A stretch of 64,000 nt of DNA from Bacteroidales bacterium (GCA_021108035.1 JAIORQ010000076.1:1-64000), one strand, 5' to 3'; counted from the first letter of the stretch, positions 46,729 through 59,895 are shown. Translations and numbers: made by a program. Notes: generated by a model from the sequence alone, not told the origin.

Positions 46729-49416
46729 TCAATAAATATTATCTTGCCATGCTTTTTTCTTATTATATTCAATTCCTTTAAATACATTGGATTTTATGTT
46801 AATTCTGAATGAATAACCTTTCATTGTACCAAAAGGAGTAGCATTAAAACTCATTTCCCAACAATGCAGATCTCTGCTCACTGAAAATTGAACATAAGAT
46901 AATTTTCTTGCAGAAAAATCATAGGTAGTCTTTGCCGTCATATTCCAGTTCTTTGTAAGGCTTATATTACCGTTTAATTGAAGAGTTTGAGTAATATCTA
47001 TAATATTAGTTAAAGATTCTTTATCAAATTTGTTATAAATATTAAAAGTATAACTTGCACTTATGTTCCAAGGCAAGTCAAAATCTGCATACGAAATATC
47101 CGGATACGGATAATAATAAAATGCATCTTGCGGATTTAAAAAATTAACACCGGATGCTTCTTTACCCGTATTAGGTTTCAAAGAACCTGATAACGAAATT
47201 GAACCTTTTTCAAATCTGGTAAGTTTATTTTTTTCATTTATCATAAATTTGTTTATTCTAACACCTGTTAAGCTGTCAATACTGTATGGATCAAAAGTCG
47301 CTCCGAGTCTTAATCCGAAGGTTTTAAATAATCTGGTATTCCCTGAAATATTTATCTTTGAGAGATTTAAAGAATCTGCCGCTAAATTATAAGATGTACT
47401 AACAGACAAATTTTCAATTATCTTTACTTTTCTTGATTCTTGAGCTGTATCACTTTTACTTTTAAGCTTCATCTCTAAATTATTACCAATATTTAAACCG
47501 ATAGATCCTGATCTTCCTTCCGGAGGTGCTCCATATATATATCCGTTATAATAAGAATAAGTTACGGTTTCCATAGTATTAGGATCTTCTCTTGTTCCGT
47601 AACTGTTCCATGGTTTAATACCAAAATCCGGTCTGTATGTATATGATAATGAGGGAGAAAATACATGCCTGACAGCTTCTACTTTACCTTTCTTGAAATT
47701 TAAAATTCCATAAACTTTTGTTGAAAACGGAACTGATATATTAAAATCAAACGGATGTGATATTTGCTGTAAAGTGTCTTTTCCAACTTTATTATCTACA
47801 ACATCATTATTAGGTAATAAAATATTATGCTCAATAATTCTGCTTGAATACAACCTGCCTGTATAATTAAACGACGGTGATACGGTAATATAATTCAATA
47901 AATTAAAAGAAGTTGAAACCGGAATTGAATATTTCAAACCGTTTTTCATATCATACAAGGTTTGCTTTGTAAACAAGAGAGTATCTATGGTATTTATTGA
48001 GTTCTTTGCATTAATATTTAATGTAACGCCTATCTTCTGATACCATTTTGATGTTCCCGAACCCAAGTTTTTAAAAGGAAATTGTCTTTGCATATTCAAT
48101 GAAACTGTCGGAAGTTCTAAACTTACCTTTTTAATTGTGTCCATAGTATTTTGGCTGCCTCTGATATTAGCAGAAAAATTAAAAATACTTCCGGGTTTTG
48201 ACCATCTGTATGATATACTTGAAGATTTTTGATTATCGGTATAATCATGCATATCTATTGCATTTAATGAATTGTGTTCAGAACTTCCGAAATTAAGTGA
48301 TGTTGAAAATGTACTGTTTGGATTTGCTTTTGTATCTTGCATATATGAACCGTTTACCCAGAAGGTTGTAAGTTCAGATGAACCGGGTAAAATTCTTTCA
48401 TCAGTTCTGTTTTTATTATATTTCAACTCCAAATTTCCTGAACGCTTATATTTCTTTTTAAAGTTGGTTTTAAAAGTCAACCCCCAACTTCCTTTTGAAT
48501 AAATATCTCCTAATATTGATGTATTAATATTATCGTTTATTGCCCAAAAATAACCTCCGTTTCTTAAAAAGAAACCTCTTCTTTCTTCTTCACCATACTC
48601 AGGAATAATTAATCCGGATGTATTATTTTTTTGATTTGGTATCATCCCGAAAGGTAAACCAATAAAATACAAAGGAATATCAGCAATAACGAAATACATC
48701 GGACCTGAAATAACATGTTTATCAGGTATTTTTTTTGCTTTTGTTAATCTGATATAAAAATGCGGATGATCAAGATCGCAAGTTGTGAATTTTCCGCTTT
48801 TAATATGAAACTCTTTATTTGTTTGCATTTTAGCAATATCGCTGTGCAAATAACCTTGTTCTTGCTCTGTTTTTACATCTTTAACTATAGCTCTTTTTGA
48901 TTTAAAATTATATTTTATACTCTTTACGACAAAAGTTTCTTCATCTTGATTTAAAATCGGCTTTTGATAATTATTCCCTGTACTGTCTAAAACACTTTCT
49001 GAAATTAAATAACTTTCAGCTGTGCTTATCTCAACATATGCTGATTTTAAATTCATTTCTTTTGAAGTAATTTCACCGGTACCGTATAAAAACATTTTTT
49101 CATTTGCCAAAGAAAACAAAATTGAATCTTTACTGTCGTAATCAATCACCTGATCTAATGCATCAGGTGAAATCCCGCTTTGTTCAACTGAATCAATTTT
49201 TAAACTTTGATCAGTAATTGTATCGTTAACATTTTTATAGTCTGTTAATGTATCACTTACTAATATTACTTCATTAGTATCATTATTATTAATTTTTAAG
49301 GAATCTGTTTGTGCATTTATTCCGGAATATAAAATTAATAATAATAAAAACGCAAAAGACTTTATCAGAATTAATCGCATTTTCTTAATTAATATATTAT
49401 TTTTGTTGGATATCAA
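46729..49416 (-). CDS. LPS-assembly outer-membrane protein, LptD-like
   Basis: The 895-residue product has an N-terminal signal/anchor (about 12-35), a region of about 110 residues with the OstA/LptA-like beta-jellyroll pattern (EKMFLYGTGEITSKEMNLKS), and a long beta-barrel with many aromatic-ending strands. The segment YFIGLPFGMIPNQKNNTSGLIIPEYGE is a landmark of the putative LptD of Bacteroidota. It should place lipopolysaccharide in the outer leaflet. It is convergent with ccsA; a possible -7 box is at 49436-49443. Confidence 0.88.
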   Translation of the reverse strand: MISNKNNILIKKMRLILIKSFAFLLLLILYSGINAQTDSLKINNNDTNEVILVSDTLTDYKNVNDTITDQSLKIDSVEQSGISPDALDQVIDYDSKDSILFSLANEKMFLYGTGEITSKEMNLKSAYVEISTAESYLISESVLDSTGNNYQKPILNQDEETFVVKSIKYNFKSKRAIVKDVKTEQEQGYLHSDIAKMQTNKEFHIKSGKFTTCDLDHPHFYIRLTKAKKIPDKHVISGPMYFVIADIPLYFIGLPFGMIPNQKNNTSGLIIPEYGEEERRGFFLRNGGYFWAINDNINTSILGDIYSKGSWGLTFKTNFKKKYKRSGNLELKYNKNRTDERILPGSSELTTFWVNGSYMQDTKANPNSTFSTSLNFGSSEHNSLNAIDMHDYTDNQKSSSISYRWSKPGSIFNFSANIRGSQNTMDTIKKVSLELPTVSLNMQRQFPFKNLGSGTSKWYQKIGVTLNINAKNSINTIDTLLFTKQTLYDMKNGLKYSIPVSTSFNLLNYITVSPSFNYTGRLYSSRIIEHNILLPNNDVVDNKVGKDTLQQISHPFDFNISVPFSTKVYGILNFKKGKVEAVRHVFSPSLSYTYRPDFGIKPWNSYGTREDPNTMETVTYSYYNGYIYGAPPEGRSGSIGLNIGNNLEMKLKSKSDTAQESRKVKIIENLSVSTSYNLAADSLNLSKINISGNTRLFKTFGLRLGATFDPYSIDSLTGVRINKFMINEKNKLTRFEKGSISLSGSLKPNTGKEASGVNFLNPQDAFYYYPYPDISYADFDLPWNISASYTFNIYNKFDKESLTNIIDITQTLQLNGNISLTKNWNMTAKTTYDFSARKLSYVQFSVSRDLHCWEMSFNATPFGTMKGYSFRINIKSNVFKGIEYNKKKAWQDNIY

Positions 49417-49435
49417 ACTTTAATATTTTTTATTG

Positions 49436-49443
49436 CAAAATTA
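49436..49443 (-). promoter_or_regulatory. -7 box upstream of lptD-like gene
   Basis: The minus strand reads TAATTTTG, an exact TAnnTTTG match 20 bp before the start codon. The -33 box is weak (a GAAA on the plus strand in the expected region). Confidence 0.4.
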
Positions 49444-49511
49444 TAATAATAACGATACATTGAAAGATGTTTTTTATTAATATTTGTTAAATTATATTTA
49501 TAATTCTTAAA

Positions 49512-50576
49512 ATGATAAAATTCTTAAAAATTATATTTGTTATAATTTCCGTTATTTTTATTGATAATACAGTATTTTCTCAAGATAAAAATGATAATGT
49601 TGATATAATTGTTATTGATGCCGGGCACGGAGGAAAAGATCCCGGAGCATTAGGAAAATTAAGTAAGGAAAAAGATCTTGCTCTGGCAATTGCATTAAAA
49701 TTAGGCCAATACATAGAAGAAAACTTGCCCGATGTTCAAGTTATATATACCAGAAAAACAGATAAATTTATTGAACTTCATAAACGGTCTGATGTTGCAA
49801 ATAAAAATAATGCTGACCTTTTCATATCAATTCATGTTAATGCCAGCAGGGCATCACATGTTACCGGAACATCAACTTTTGTAATGGGCCTCAATAAATC
49901 TGATAAACAACTTGAAGTCGTAAAACGAGAAAACTCTGTAATCTTAATTGAGGAAGATTATAAAACTAAATACTATGGTTTTGATCCTAATTCACCTGAA
50001 TCAGAGATCATTTTTTCATTATATCAAAATGCTTATTTAGAACAAAGTATAAAAATTGCCGAATTGGTTCAATATCAATTCAAAGAGCGTGCAAAACGTG
50101 AAAACAGGGATGTAAGACAAGCAGGGTTAGTGGTGCTTTGGAATTGCTCTATGCCAAGTATTTTAATTGAAACAGGATTTATTACAAATCCGGAAGAAGA
50201 AAAATATTTAAGAAGCAAAGACGGGCAATCAATAATTGCATCTGCAATTTACAGAGCAGTGAAATCATATAAAAATACTGTTGAAGGCAACAAAGATATT
50301 TCAAAAGTTGATAATAACATAGTTTTCAAAATACAAATTGCCTATTCAGCTAAAGAAATTGATACTTCTCCTGAAAATTTCAAAGGAATTAAAAATATTG
50401 AAAGAATTGAAGACGGCAAATACTTCAGATACTTTACCGGAAATGCAAAAACTTATGAAGAAATTGCAGAATTGCAAAAAGAAGTAAGAAAAAAAATTCC
50501 GGAAGCATATGTAATAGCATTAAATAACGGGAAACTAATTACCGTAAAGGATGCTTTACAACTAATGAATAATTAA
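49512..50576 (+). CDS. N-acetylmuramoyl-L-alanine amidase (Amidase_3)
   Basis: The 354-residue product has a signal peptide cleaved near residue 24 (VFSQ), then a zinc amidase domain (about 32-255). The landmark motifs are VIDAGHGGKDPGA (first zinc His), FISIHVNAS (third), and IETGFITNPEEEKYL (catalytic Glu). The last 90 residues look like a SPOR-type peptidoglycan-binding domain. It cleaves the amide bond between MurNAc and L-Ala during cell separation. It is divergent from the LptD-like gene and followed by the mlaD-like gene. Confidence 0.95.
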   Translation: MIKFLKIIFVIISVIFIDNTVFSQDKNDNVDIIVIDAGHGGKDPGALGKLSKEKDLALAIALKLGQYIEENLPDVQVIYTRKTDKFIELHKRSDVANKNNADLFISIHVNASRASHVTGTSTFVMGLNKSDKQLEVVKRENSVILIEEDYKTKYYGFDPNSPESEIIFSLYQNAYLEQSIKIAELVQYQFKERAKRENRDVRQAGLVVLWNCSMPSILIETGFITNPEEEKYLRSKDGQSIIASAIYRAVKSYKNTVEGNKDISKVDNNIVFKIQIAYSAKEIDTSPENFKGIKNIERIEDGKYFRYFTGNAKTYEEIAELQKEVRKKIPEAYVIALNNGKLITVKDALQLMNN

Positions 50577-50660
50577 TTGTGAACTTATGGTAGAAAATTA
50601 AGAAATGAAAAACAAAATTAAGACCTAAAACTCTAATTTCTACAATCTAAATTAAAAATC

Positions 50661-53677
<3,017 letters not shown>

Positions 53678-53736
53678 AAGCATTTTCATTTTCCGATTAC
53701 ATTTTGTAATATTGTAAGAATAAATAATTTATAACT

Positions 53737-54258
53737 GTGGCTCTCAAAAATATTATTATTAAACGCAACATTAAGAAATCTGTACGAAAAGTACAATTTT
53801 TTAACTATGAAACTGCAAAATCCGTAGGTGTTTTGTATTGTATTGACAGCAAAACAAATTTTGATCGAATAAAGCAATATATTTCTGATCTGTCAAACAG
53901 AAATTTAAAAGTACATGCTCTCGGATTTGTAAAAAAACCTGATGAAATAGGTAAAACTTATTTCGGACAAGGAAATTTTAACTTTTTTTCTGAAAAACAT
54001 ATAGGTAAAACAGGAAAAATAAAGGAAATTTGTATCAGCGATTTTATAAATGCTGATATTGATTTAATAATAAACTTTACGACTTCCAATAATTTCTATT
54101 TGGAATATGTATTTGCACTATCGAAAGCAAAATTTAAAGTTTCAAGTATTATTGATTGCAAATATTCTGATTTAAATATTAATTATGACAGAAGCAAAGA
54201 CTTGAATTACTTTATATCACAAGTTGATCACTATTTAAGTACTATTAAAAAAGCTTAA
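53737..54258 (+). CDS. DUF6913 family protein
   Basis: The start is a GTG; no ATG is near. The 173-residue product is cytoplasmic and alpha/beta, with a conserved CxxDxK-type segment and the DLIINFTTSNNFYLEY region. In related Bacteroidota this gene usually lies between ligA and dapA. Here an ATPase/TOPRIM pair is inserted before dapA. Function is unknown. Confidence 0.85.
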   Translation: MALKNIIIKRNIKKSVRKVQFFNYETAKSVGVLYCIDSKTNFDRIKQYISDLSNRNLKVHALGFVKKPDEIGKTYFGQGNFNFFSEKHIGKTGKIKEICISDFINADIDLIINFTTSNNFYLEYVFALSKAKFKVSSIIDCKYSDLNINYDRSKDLNYFISQVDHYLSTIKKA

Positions 54259-54261
54259 ACT

Positions 54262-55350
54262 ATGATAAATCAATTAAGTATAAAAAACTTTAAATCAATA
54301 AAGGAATTAGATTTTAACCCCAAGCGGATAAATGTATTTATAGGTGCTCCTAATGTAGGCAAATCCAACATCTTGGAAGCTTTATCATTATTTAACGTTC
54401 CTTATATTGAAAATTCTGAAAACAAGTTTGAAGGTTTAATCAGACATAAAAATTTGAAAAATTTATTTTACGATAATATACCGAATGAAAAGATAGAAGT
54501 TAAAACAAATATTGGTGTTGCACAATTAAGATACAGATATAATCTTGATACATGTGATTTATTTTTAGGCAAAGATTCTTTGAATGATAAAGATTTAGTT
54601 TTAGAAAAAGATTACTCAACTTTAATATCAAAATTAAACAAATTAAATGAAAGGCATCCTAATGCTTTTAATTCTGATGAAATAACGTTCTTTTTCAGTT
54701 ATTTCAACCAATCCGGTAAAATATTTCAAACAGATGTTTCAAATCATTACAGTTCAATCAGAAAATATACTTTCAAAAAAGATATAGAAGGTATTAACGG
54801 TTATTTTAAATATTTACTGCCTCCTCACGGAGAAAATATAAATACAATAATTTTAAGAAACAAAGAAATTCATAAAGAAGCAGCATCTTTCTTTGAAATC
54901 TATGGTTTAGAATTTTTATATGATACAGAAAACAATCTTTTCGAAATTCAAAAAAAACAGGAAAAACTTATATATAAATATCCATATAAACTAATTGCAG
55001 ATACTTTACAAAGAATAATTTTCTATTTAACTGTTGTAGAAACAAATAAAAATACAAGCATATTACTGGAAGAACCCGAAACACATTCATATCCTCCATA
55101 TACAAAAATGCTTGCAAAACGAATTGCTTTAAGTGATACAAATCAATTCTTTATTACTACACACAGTCCGTATTTATTGTATAATTTAATTGAAAATACT
55201 GAATTTGAAGAACGAAACATTATTATTGCAGATTATAAAGATTATCAAACTAAAATAAAGATATTAAGTAAAGATGAAATTATAAACAGAATCTTGGAAG
55301 ATAAAATTGAAATATTCTTTAATATGGATAAATTCCTTTCTGATGAATAA
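54262..55350 (+). CDS. AAA (SMC/OLD-like) ATPase of a putative defence pair
   Basis: The 362-residue product is an ABC-type ATPase of the AAA_15/AAA_21 group. Walker A is GAPNVGKS (28-35), Walker B region SILLEEPETH (about 267-276) and the switch motif ITTHSPYLL follows. The usual Asp of Walker B is Glu (EEPE), and the signature loop before it (DTLQRIIFYL) lacks a canonical LSGG. The insert between the two halves is about 220 residues and has no coiled-coil heptads of full SMC length. It starts 3 bp after DUF6913 and overlaps the TOPRIM gene by 8 bp. This pairing resembles OLD-family and PARIS-type (AriA/AriB) antiphage systems. Confidence 0.85.
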   Translation: MINQLSIKNFKSIKELDFNPKRINVFIGAPNVGKSNILEALSLFNVPYIENSENKFEGLIRHKNLKNLFYDNIPNEKIEVKTNIGVAQLRYRYNLDTCDLFLGKDSLNDKDLVLEKDYSTLISKLNKLNERHPNAFNSDEITFFFSYFNQSGKIFQTDVSNHYSSIRKYTFKKDIEGINGYFKYLLPPHGENINTIILRNKEIHKEAASFFEIYGLEFLYDTENNLFEIQKKQEKLIYKYPYKLIADTLQRIIFYLTVVETNKNTSILLEEPETHSYPPYTKMLAKRIALSDTNQFFITTHSPYLLYNLIENTEFEERNIIIADYKDYQTKIKILSKDEIINRILEDKIEIFFNMDKFLSDE

Positions 55351-55882
55351 AAGCAAAATCAGAATCTTTACAGAAGGATATACAGATAAAATGCTTCTTG
55401 ATATCTTGGAGATTCATCCGAGGTATATTGAAGAAATTGGATCTGTTTCTCAGTTAGAAAGGAAAATGAACAAGGAATTAGACAAAAATTATCACAAAAC
55501 TATTGTAGGCATTGCAGATTTTGACAAAGGAAAGAGTTTGGAGTTTTTCAATGAATTTGAACTTTGTTCAGATCCTGATAATATCCTTTTAAAGAAACGA
55601 CCGGATTACAAACAATACATTATATTTATTAAACCTAAAGCGATTGAACGTTGGATTTTAGATGCAGCTGAGAGTGTTGGAATAAAACCCGAAGATTATA
55701 AACTTCCCTCAGAAATGAAAAAATTTAAAAAAGAAACTAAAAGTATCAATGTATCAAAAAATGAAAAACTTATCAGATTCATAAGAGCCATAAAAAAGAA
55801 AGAAGCAGAACCTTTTGAATATTTACAGGAAATATTACAAAAATTATTAACAGAAAATAAATATCCATGCAAAACAAATTAA
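55343..55882 (+). CDS. TOPRIM-like protein of a putative defence pair
   Basis: The ATG at 55343 is chosen: it overlaps the ATPase stop and gives a TOPRIM start, while the longer frame from 55307 adds residues without likeness. The 179-residue product shows the three TOPRIM acids: Glu11 in FTEGYTDK and Asp59/Asp61 in GIADFDKGK. The middle KPKAIERWILDAAES and Lys-rich C-terminus suit a DUF4435- or DUF4276-like nuclease. It overlaps dapA by 16 bp, so the pair has slipped neatly into the operon. Target and trigger are unknown. Confidence 0.78.
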   Translation: MNKSKIRIFTEGYTDKMLLDILEIHPRYIEEIGSVSQLERKMNKELDKNYHKTIVGIADFDKGKSLEFFNEFELCSDPDNILLKKRPDYKQYIIFIKPKAIERWILDAAESVGIKPEDYKLPSEMKKFKKETKSINVSKNEKLIRFIRAIKKKEAEPFEYLQEILQKLLTENKYPCKTN

Positions 55883-56745
55883 CAGGAACCGGAGTAGCAT
55901 TAGTAACTCCGTTCAGAAACGATGACAGTATTGATTTCAGTTCACTAAAAAAATTAGTTGAACATGTTGTAACCGGCGGTGTAGATTTTCTGGTTGTTAT
56001 GGGAACTACCGGTGAAAATCCGGTTTTATCACAACAAGAGCAAAAAACCGTTTTAGATTATATTATTGAAGTATCCGATAAGAAACTTCCTGTTGTGTTC
56101 GGTATAGGAGGCAATAATACACAAGCTGTTATCAATACCATAAAAGATACCGACTTTACTAATATTGATGCAATACTTTCGGCTACACCTTATTATAATA
56201 AACCTACTCAAAAAGGTTTATATATTCACTACAAAACAATTGCAAGTGCATGCCCTGTTCCGATTATATTGTATAATGTACCCGGAAGAACATCCGTAAA
56301 CTTAAATGCTGAAACAACGTTGAAATTAGCAAGTGATTTTAAAAATATAGTTGCAGTTAAAGAAGCATCCGGTAACTTTAATCAAATTATGCAAATTATA
56401 AAAAATAAACCTGATGATTTTACGGTGCTGTCCGGTGATGATACTTATACAATGCCATATATTGCAATGGGAATGGAAGGAGTTATCTCCGTTACTGCAA
56501 ATGCTTACCCCAAAGAATTTTCAGATATGGTAAGGGCTTCTCTTAAATATGATTTCAAAACTGCACAAGAGCTTCATTATAAACTTCTTGATTTATCAAA
56601 CAGCTTATTTCTTGAAGGAAATCCGGGAGGAGTTAAAGCAGCATTAGAAATTCTGGGAATCACCTCAAAATATGTTCGTTTGCCTTTAGCATCAGTCAGT
56701 AAAGGGACTTATAAAATTATTGAAACCCATATGAAAAATATTTAA
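55867..56745 (+). CDS. dapA: 4-Hydroxy-tetrahydrodipicolinate synthase
   Basis: The 292-residue product is a class I aldolase TIM barrel with GTGVALVTPF at the start, GTTGENPVLS for the pyruvate-binding loop, the catalytic Tyr in YNVPGRTSV (about 135), and the Schiff-base Lys in VAVKEASGN (about 163). It condenses pyruvate with aspartate semialdehyde in lysine and diaminopimelate synthesis. Its first 16 bases overlap the TOPRIM gene. Confidence 0.97.
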   Translation: MQNKLTGTGVALVTPFRNDDSIDFSSLKKLVEHVVTGGVDFLVVMGTTGENPVLSQQEQKTVLDYIIEVSDKKLPVVFGIGGNNTQAVINTIKDTDFTNIDAILSATPYYNKPTQKGLYIHYKTIASACPVPIILYNVPGRTSVNLNAETTLKLASDFKNIVAVKEASGNFNQIMQIIKNKPDDFTVLSGDDTYTMPYIAMGMEGVISVTANAYPKEFSDMVRASLKYDFKTAQELHYKLLDLSNSLFLEGNPGGVKAALEILGITSKYVRLPLASVSKGTYKIIETHMKNI

Positions 56746-56772
56746 TTTTTTGAAATTTCTTGCATCAATAAA

Positions 56773-57783
56773 ATGAATAAAAAAGAAAACATAAAATTCT
56801 CATTTATAATTCCTGTTTATAACAGACCACAGGAAGTTGAAGAATTACTTGAAAGTATGCATAAACAATCAAAAAAAGACTTTGAAGTAATTATTGTTGA
56901 AGACGGGTCAAATATAAAGTGTGATGAAATTGTTGAGAAGTATAAAAACTTACTTAATATTAAATATTTTTTCAAAAACAATACAGGCCCGGGGCAAAGC
57001 AGAAATTACGGAAGCGAAAGAGTTACCGGGAATTATTGTATTTTTTTGGATTCTGATTGCATTTTACCTGCGGATTATTTTGAAATTGTTCAAAATTCAT
57101 TAACGAAAAGTTTTGTTGATGCTTACGGCGGACCTGATAAAGCAGACAGCAGTTTTACTTTACTTCAAAAAGCTATTAATTATTCTATGACTTCTTTTTT
57201 TACTACAGGAGGAATACGAGGAGGCAGTGAAAAGATTGATAAGTTTCATCCTCGAAGTTTCAATATGGGGTATTCTAAAGAAGTTTTTAATCTTACAAAA
57301 GGGTTTTCAAAAATGCGATTCGGAGAAGATATTGACATGAGTATTCGCATTTTAGACAACGGATTCAAAACTAAATTACTTAAAGAAGCTTATGTATATC
57401 ATAAAAGACGTACAAATTTCAGACAGTTTTTCAAACAAATATATAATTCAGGAATTGCCAGAATAAACTTATCTAAAAGACATCCGAAGTCTTTAAAACT
57501 TGTTCATCTTGCACCGGCAATTTTCTTATTCGGTCTGATAAATTTGCTTATTCTGATTTTTTCCGTTTCAGTTTACTTTGTTATTCCGATTATAGCTTAT
57601 ACATTTATGATTTTTATTGATTCTTGGATAAAAAACAAAAATCTAAAAGTTGGATTATTATCGATATTAACAAGCTATTGTCAATTAACAGCTTACGGTC
57701 TGGGATTTATTACTGCTTTTTGGAAAAGAAATATCCTAAAAGGAGATGAATTTTCAGCATTTAATAAAAATTTTTACAAATAA
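56773..57783 (+). CDS. Family 2 glycosyltransferase
   Basis: The 336-residue product has a GT-A fold catalytic domain (about 8-235) with the SFIIPVYNRP start, an FLDSDC metal-binding motif near residue 94, and a GEDIDMS segment near 191. Two to three membrane helices lie at about 245-325, so it works at the inner membrane. Likely role is transfer of a sugar to a lipid carrier or polysaccharide; substrate cannot be named. It follows dapA by 27 bp on the same strand and is probably cotranscribed. Confidence 0.92.
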   Translation: MNKKENIKFSFIIPVYNRPQEVEELLESMHKQSKKDFEVIIVEDGSNIKCDEIVEKYKNLLNIKYFFKNNTGPGQSRNYGSERVTGNYCIFLDSDCILPADYFEIVQNSLTKSFVDAYGGPDKADSSFTLLQKAINYSMTSFFTTGGIRGGSEKIDKFHPRSFNMGYSKEVFNLTKGFSKMRFGEDIDMSIRILDNGFKTKLLKEAYVYHKRRTNFRQFFKQIYNSGIARINLSKRHPKSLKLVHLAPAIFLFGLINLLILIFSVSVYFVIPIIAYTFMIFIDSWIKNKNLKVGLLSILTSYCQLTAYGLGFITAFWKRNILKGDEFSAFNKNFYK

Positions 57784-57792
57784 CCGGAAATT

Positions 57793-58800
57793 ATGAAAAC
57801 ATTTTATGAAAAAACTAAACCAAGATTATCATTATTAAAGATGAGAACAATTTTTTTAAAAATTACCGGAACTCCACTTTTAATTTTGTTAATGGCTGTT
57901 GTATTATTATTCTCATGTAAAAAAATTAAAGAAGTAAATCAAGATCCTGAAATTGAACCATTGAAACATGGTTTTAAAGTATCTGCAGCAGTAGGATATT
58001 GTGCCTCATTAGCAAATTCACTTTTTAGAGGTGAAGAGTTACCGGATAATGTATTATTTCAATCTTCCCAAAATGATGATTATTCAGGATCAGGAATAAT
58101 GTATGTAACAATTAATGACAACTATCCTCTTCCTTTTAACAGCAATATCGGTCAGATAATTATCCCTTGCTTATGGGATGTAAATTATGATCAAAGTGAA
58201 TATAACGGAGTAATAACAACAATATTTACAGATATTAATATTTTAGAGGGAAAATACAAGTTCAGAGGTATTCATACTGTTCCTGTAATTGAAATTGAAG
58301 GAGGAAAAATACTGACCCTCTTTGCAGAACAAGATATAATTATTGGTGAAGGATCAGACACACTATTAAACTTAAACTTATCTAATCCGCAATTTAATTT
58401 AGAAATAGCCAGATCAGAAACAGAACAACCCAATAATACTTTTGCTGCAGTTAAGCAAAATGTTTGGTTTATTACCATAGATCAAAATAATACTATGTCA
58501 AACATTTATGATGACGAATTTACAGTCAACGGCGGAGGGCAAATTGCAGAGGTTTCAAGTGAAAGCGGCGGAATACTGTACCATGCCATGATAAATGCAG
58601 AATTCATCCCTAACATATGTAAACTTAACCCTATTACAGGTGTTGGTTTTATTCAAAATTTAAAAGTAGGCACTGATATAGACTTGGGAAATATTACTCT
58701 GAATTTTCATGACAAATGTGACGGAAAAGCATATGTTGAATTTGCAACCGGAAAATACATAGGTTCAAGCCGCAGAGATGTAAACCTTAATTTTTATTAA
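57793..58800 (+). CDS. Unknown lipoprotein
   Basis: The frame begins at 57793, but a start at 57841 (MRTIFLKI) gives a standard lipoprotein signal with the lipobox Cys at residue 26 (LLFSC) and is the more likely start. The mature part (about 290 residues) is beta-rich with no recognised domain; it has four further cysteines. It is expected to sit at the outer membrane. It lies 9 bp after the glycosyltransferase gene, so the two may be functionally linked; this is inference. Confidence 0.72.
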   Translation: MKTFYEKTKPRLSLLKMRTIFLKITGTPLLILLMAVVLLFSCKKIKEVNQDPEIEPLKHGFKVSAAVGYCASLANSLFRGEELPDNVLFQSSQNDDYSGSGIMYVTINDNYPLPFNSNIGQIIIPCLWDVNYDQSEYNGVITTIFTDINILEGKYKFRGIHTVPVIEIEGGKILTLFAEQDIIIGEGSDTLLNLNLSNPQFNLEIARSETEQPNNTFAAVKQNVWFITIDQNNTMSNIYDDEFTVNGGGQIAEVSSESGGILYHAMINAEFIPNICKLNPITGVGFIQNLKVGTDIDLGNITLNFHDKCDGKAYVEFATGKYIGSSRRDVNLNFY

Positions 58801-58846
58801 TTTTTTTGAAAAAGATTTAACCTCAAGTTCTGAAAAATATGAAATT

Positions 58847-59836
58847 ATGATATCAATTAATGAAGCAATTAACAGTAAAATTATTGATATTAATGAACTC
58901 GAAAATTTCAGATTAAAAAAACTTAAAGAAAGAAAACAAAGGACATTAACTGCTTTTATTTCAAGTATATCTGTTACTATAATCTCAATTGTATTAAGCA
59001 TAATTATTTATAACGGTTGGGTAATGATAACAGGAATTATTATTGCCGGTATAATATTTTTTATTGTAAGAGGCAGTCAACTTGTTAGTATTGAAAGGAA
59101 TATAAGAAAAAATTTGTTACAATCTTTTTTCAAGGCTGTTATTCCGGAAATGTCTTATTCAACATATGATTATGTCAGCAGAGAACAATTTGAAAAAAGT
59201 AAATTTATTTGGTCTTATACACATCACAGCGGAGAAAACCTGTTTGCCGGGAAGCTCAATAATTTTAATGCAGTATTTTCTGAATTAAGGCTTTATGAAA
59301 CAAATGACAAAATCAGGTTTACAATTTTTAAAGGGGTTTTCATTTTAATAACTTATCCGGATCAATTTAAAGGCAGAACAGTTGTAAAACCATTCAGCAA
59401 AGAAACAACAGCAGACAGAAAAATAGGGAATTTCATACAAAAGATTATAAAATCCGGTGATCCGGAAATAAGCATTAATGATAAATCATTTAATGAAGAG
59501 TTTAAAGTTTTCTCAACAAATGAAAATGAAGCTAAAAATATATTAACTAAAGAATTTAGGAGCTTTTTGTTATCATACACTCTTAATTCAAAGACTGAAG
59601 CTTTTTTTAGTATTAATGAAAATAAAATTTATTTCGGCTTGAATAAATTTGAAGACCTGTTTAAGATTGAAGTTAAAAAGCCGATAAATAAAAATTTGCT
59701 TGAGAATTATTATAACAATCTTAAAACACTGACAAATATTTCAGAGAAGTTATTTAGATTGGTAGATTTTGCATATAAAAACCCGAAAATTCATGATAAC
59801 AGATTTTTAAATTTTGATAATGAACTAAAATATTAA
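58847..59836 (+). CDS. DUF3137 domain-containing membrane protein
   Basis: The 329-residue product has a charged N-terminal helix, two hydrophobic segments (about 37-75) and a DUF3137-like cytoplasmic region with HHSGENLFAGKLNNF and FKGVFILITYP. This pattern is typical of the family, whose function is not known. It ends 115 bp before the convergent propeller gene, with a bidirectional terminator between them. Confidence 0.85.
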   Translation: MISINEAINSKIIDINELENFRLKKLKERKQRTLTAFISSISVTIISIVLSIIIYNGWVMITGIIIAGIIFFIVRGSQLVSIERNIRKNLLQSFFKAVIPEMSYSTYDYVSREQFEKSKFIWSYTHHSGENLFAGKLNNFNAVFSELRLYETNDKIRFTIFKGVFILITYPDQFKGRTVVKPFSKETTADRKIGNFIQKIIKSGDPEISINDKSFNEEFKVFSTNENEAKNILTKEFRSFLLSYTLNSKTEAFFSINENKIYFGLNKFEDLFKIEVKKPINKNLLENYYNNLKTLTNISEKLFRLVDFAYKNPKIHDNRFLNFDNELKY

Positions 59837-59895
59837 GTTTATTACAAACTTCTGAAAAAAAAGGACTTAACAGACAATTAATACCCAACATACAA

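Noticed and set aside
55307-55342. Longer N-terminus for the TOPRIM-like protein
   Set aside because: The extra 12 residues lie inside the ATPase C-terminal coding region and do not resemble a TOPRIM start; ATG 55343 is tighter.
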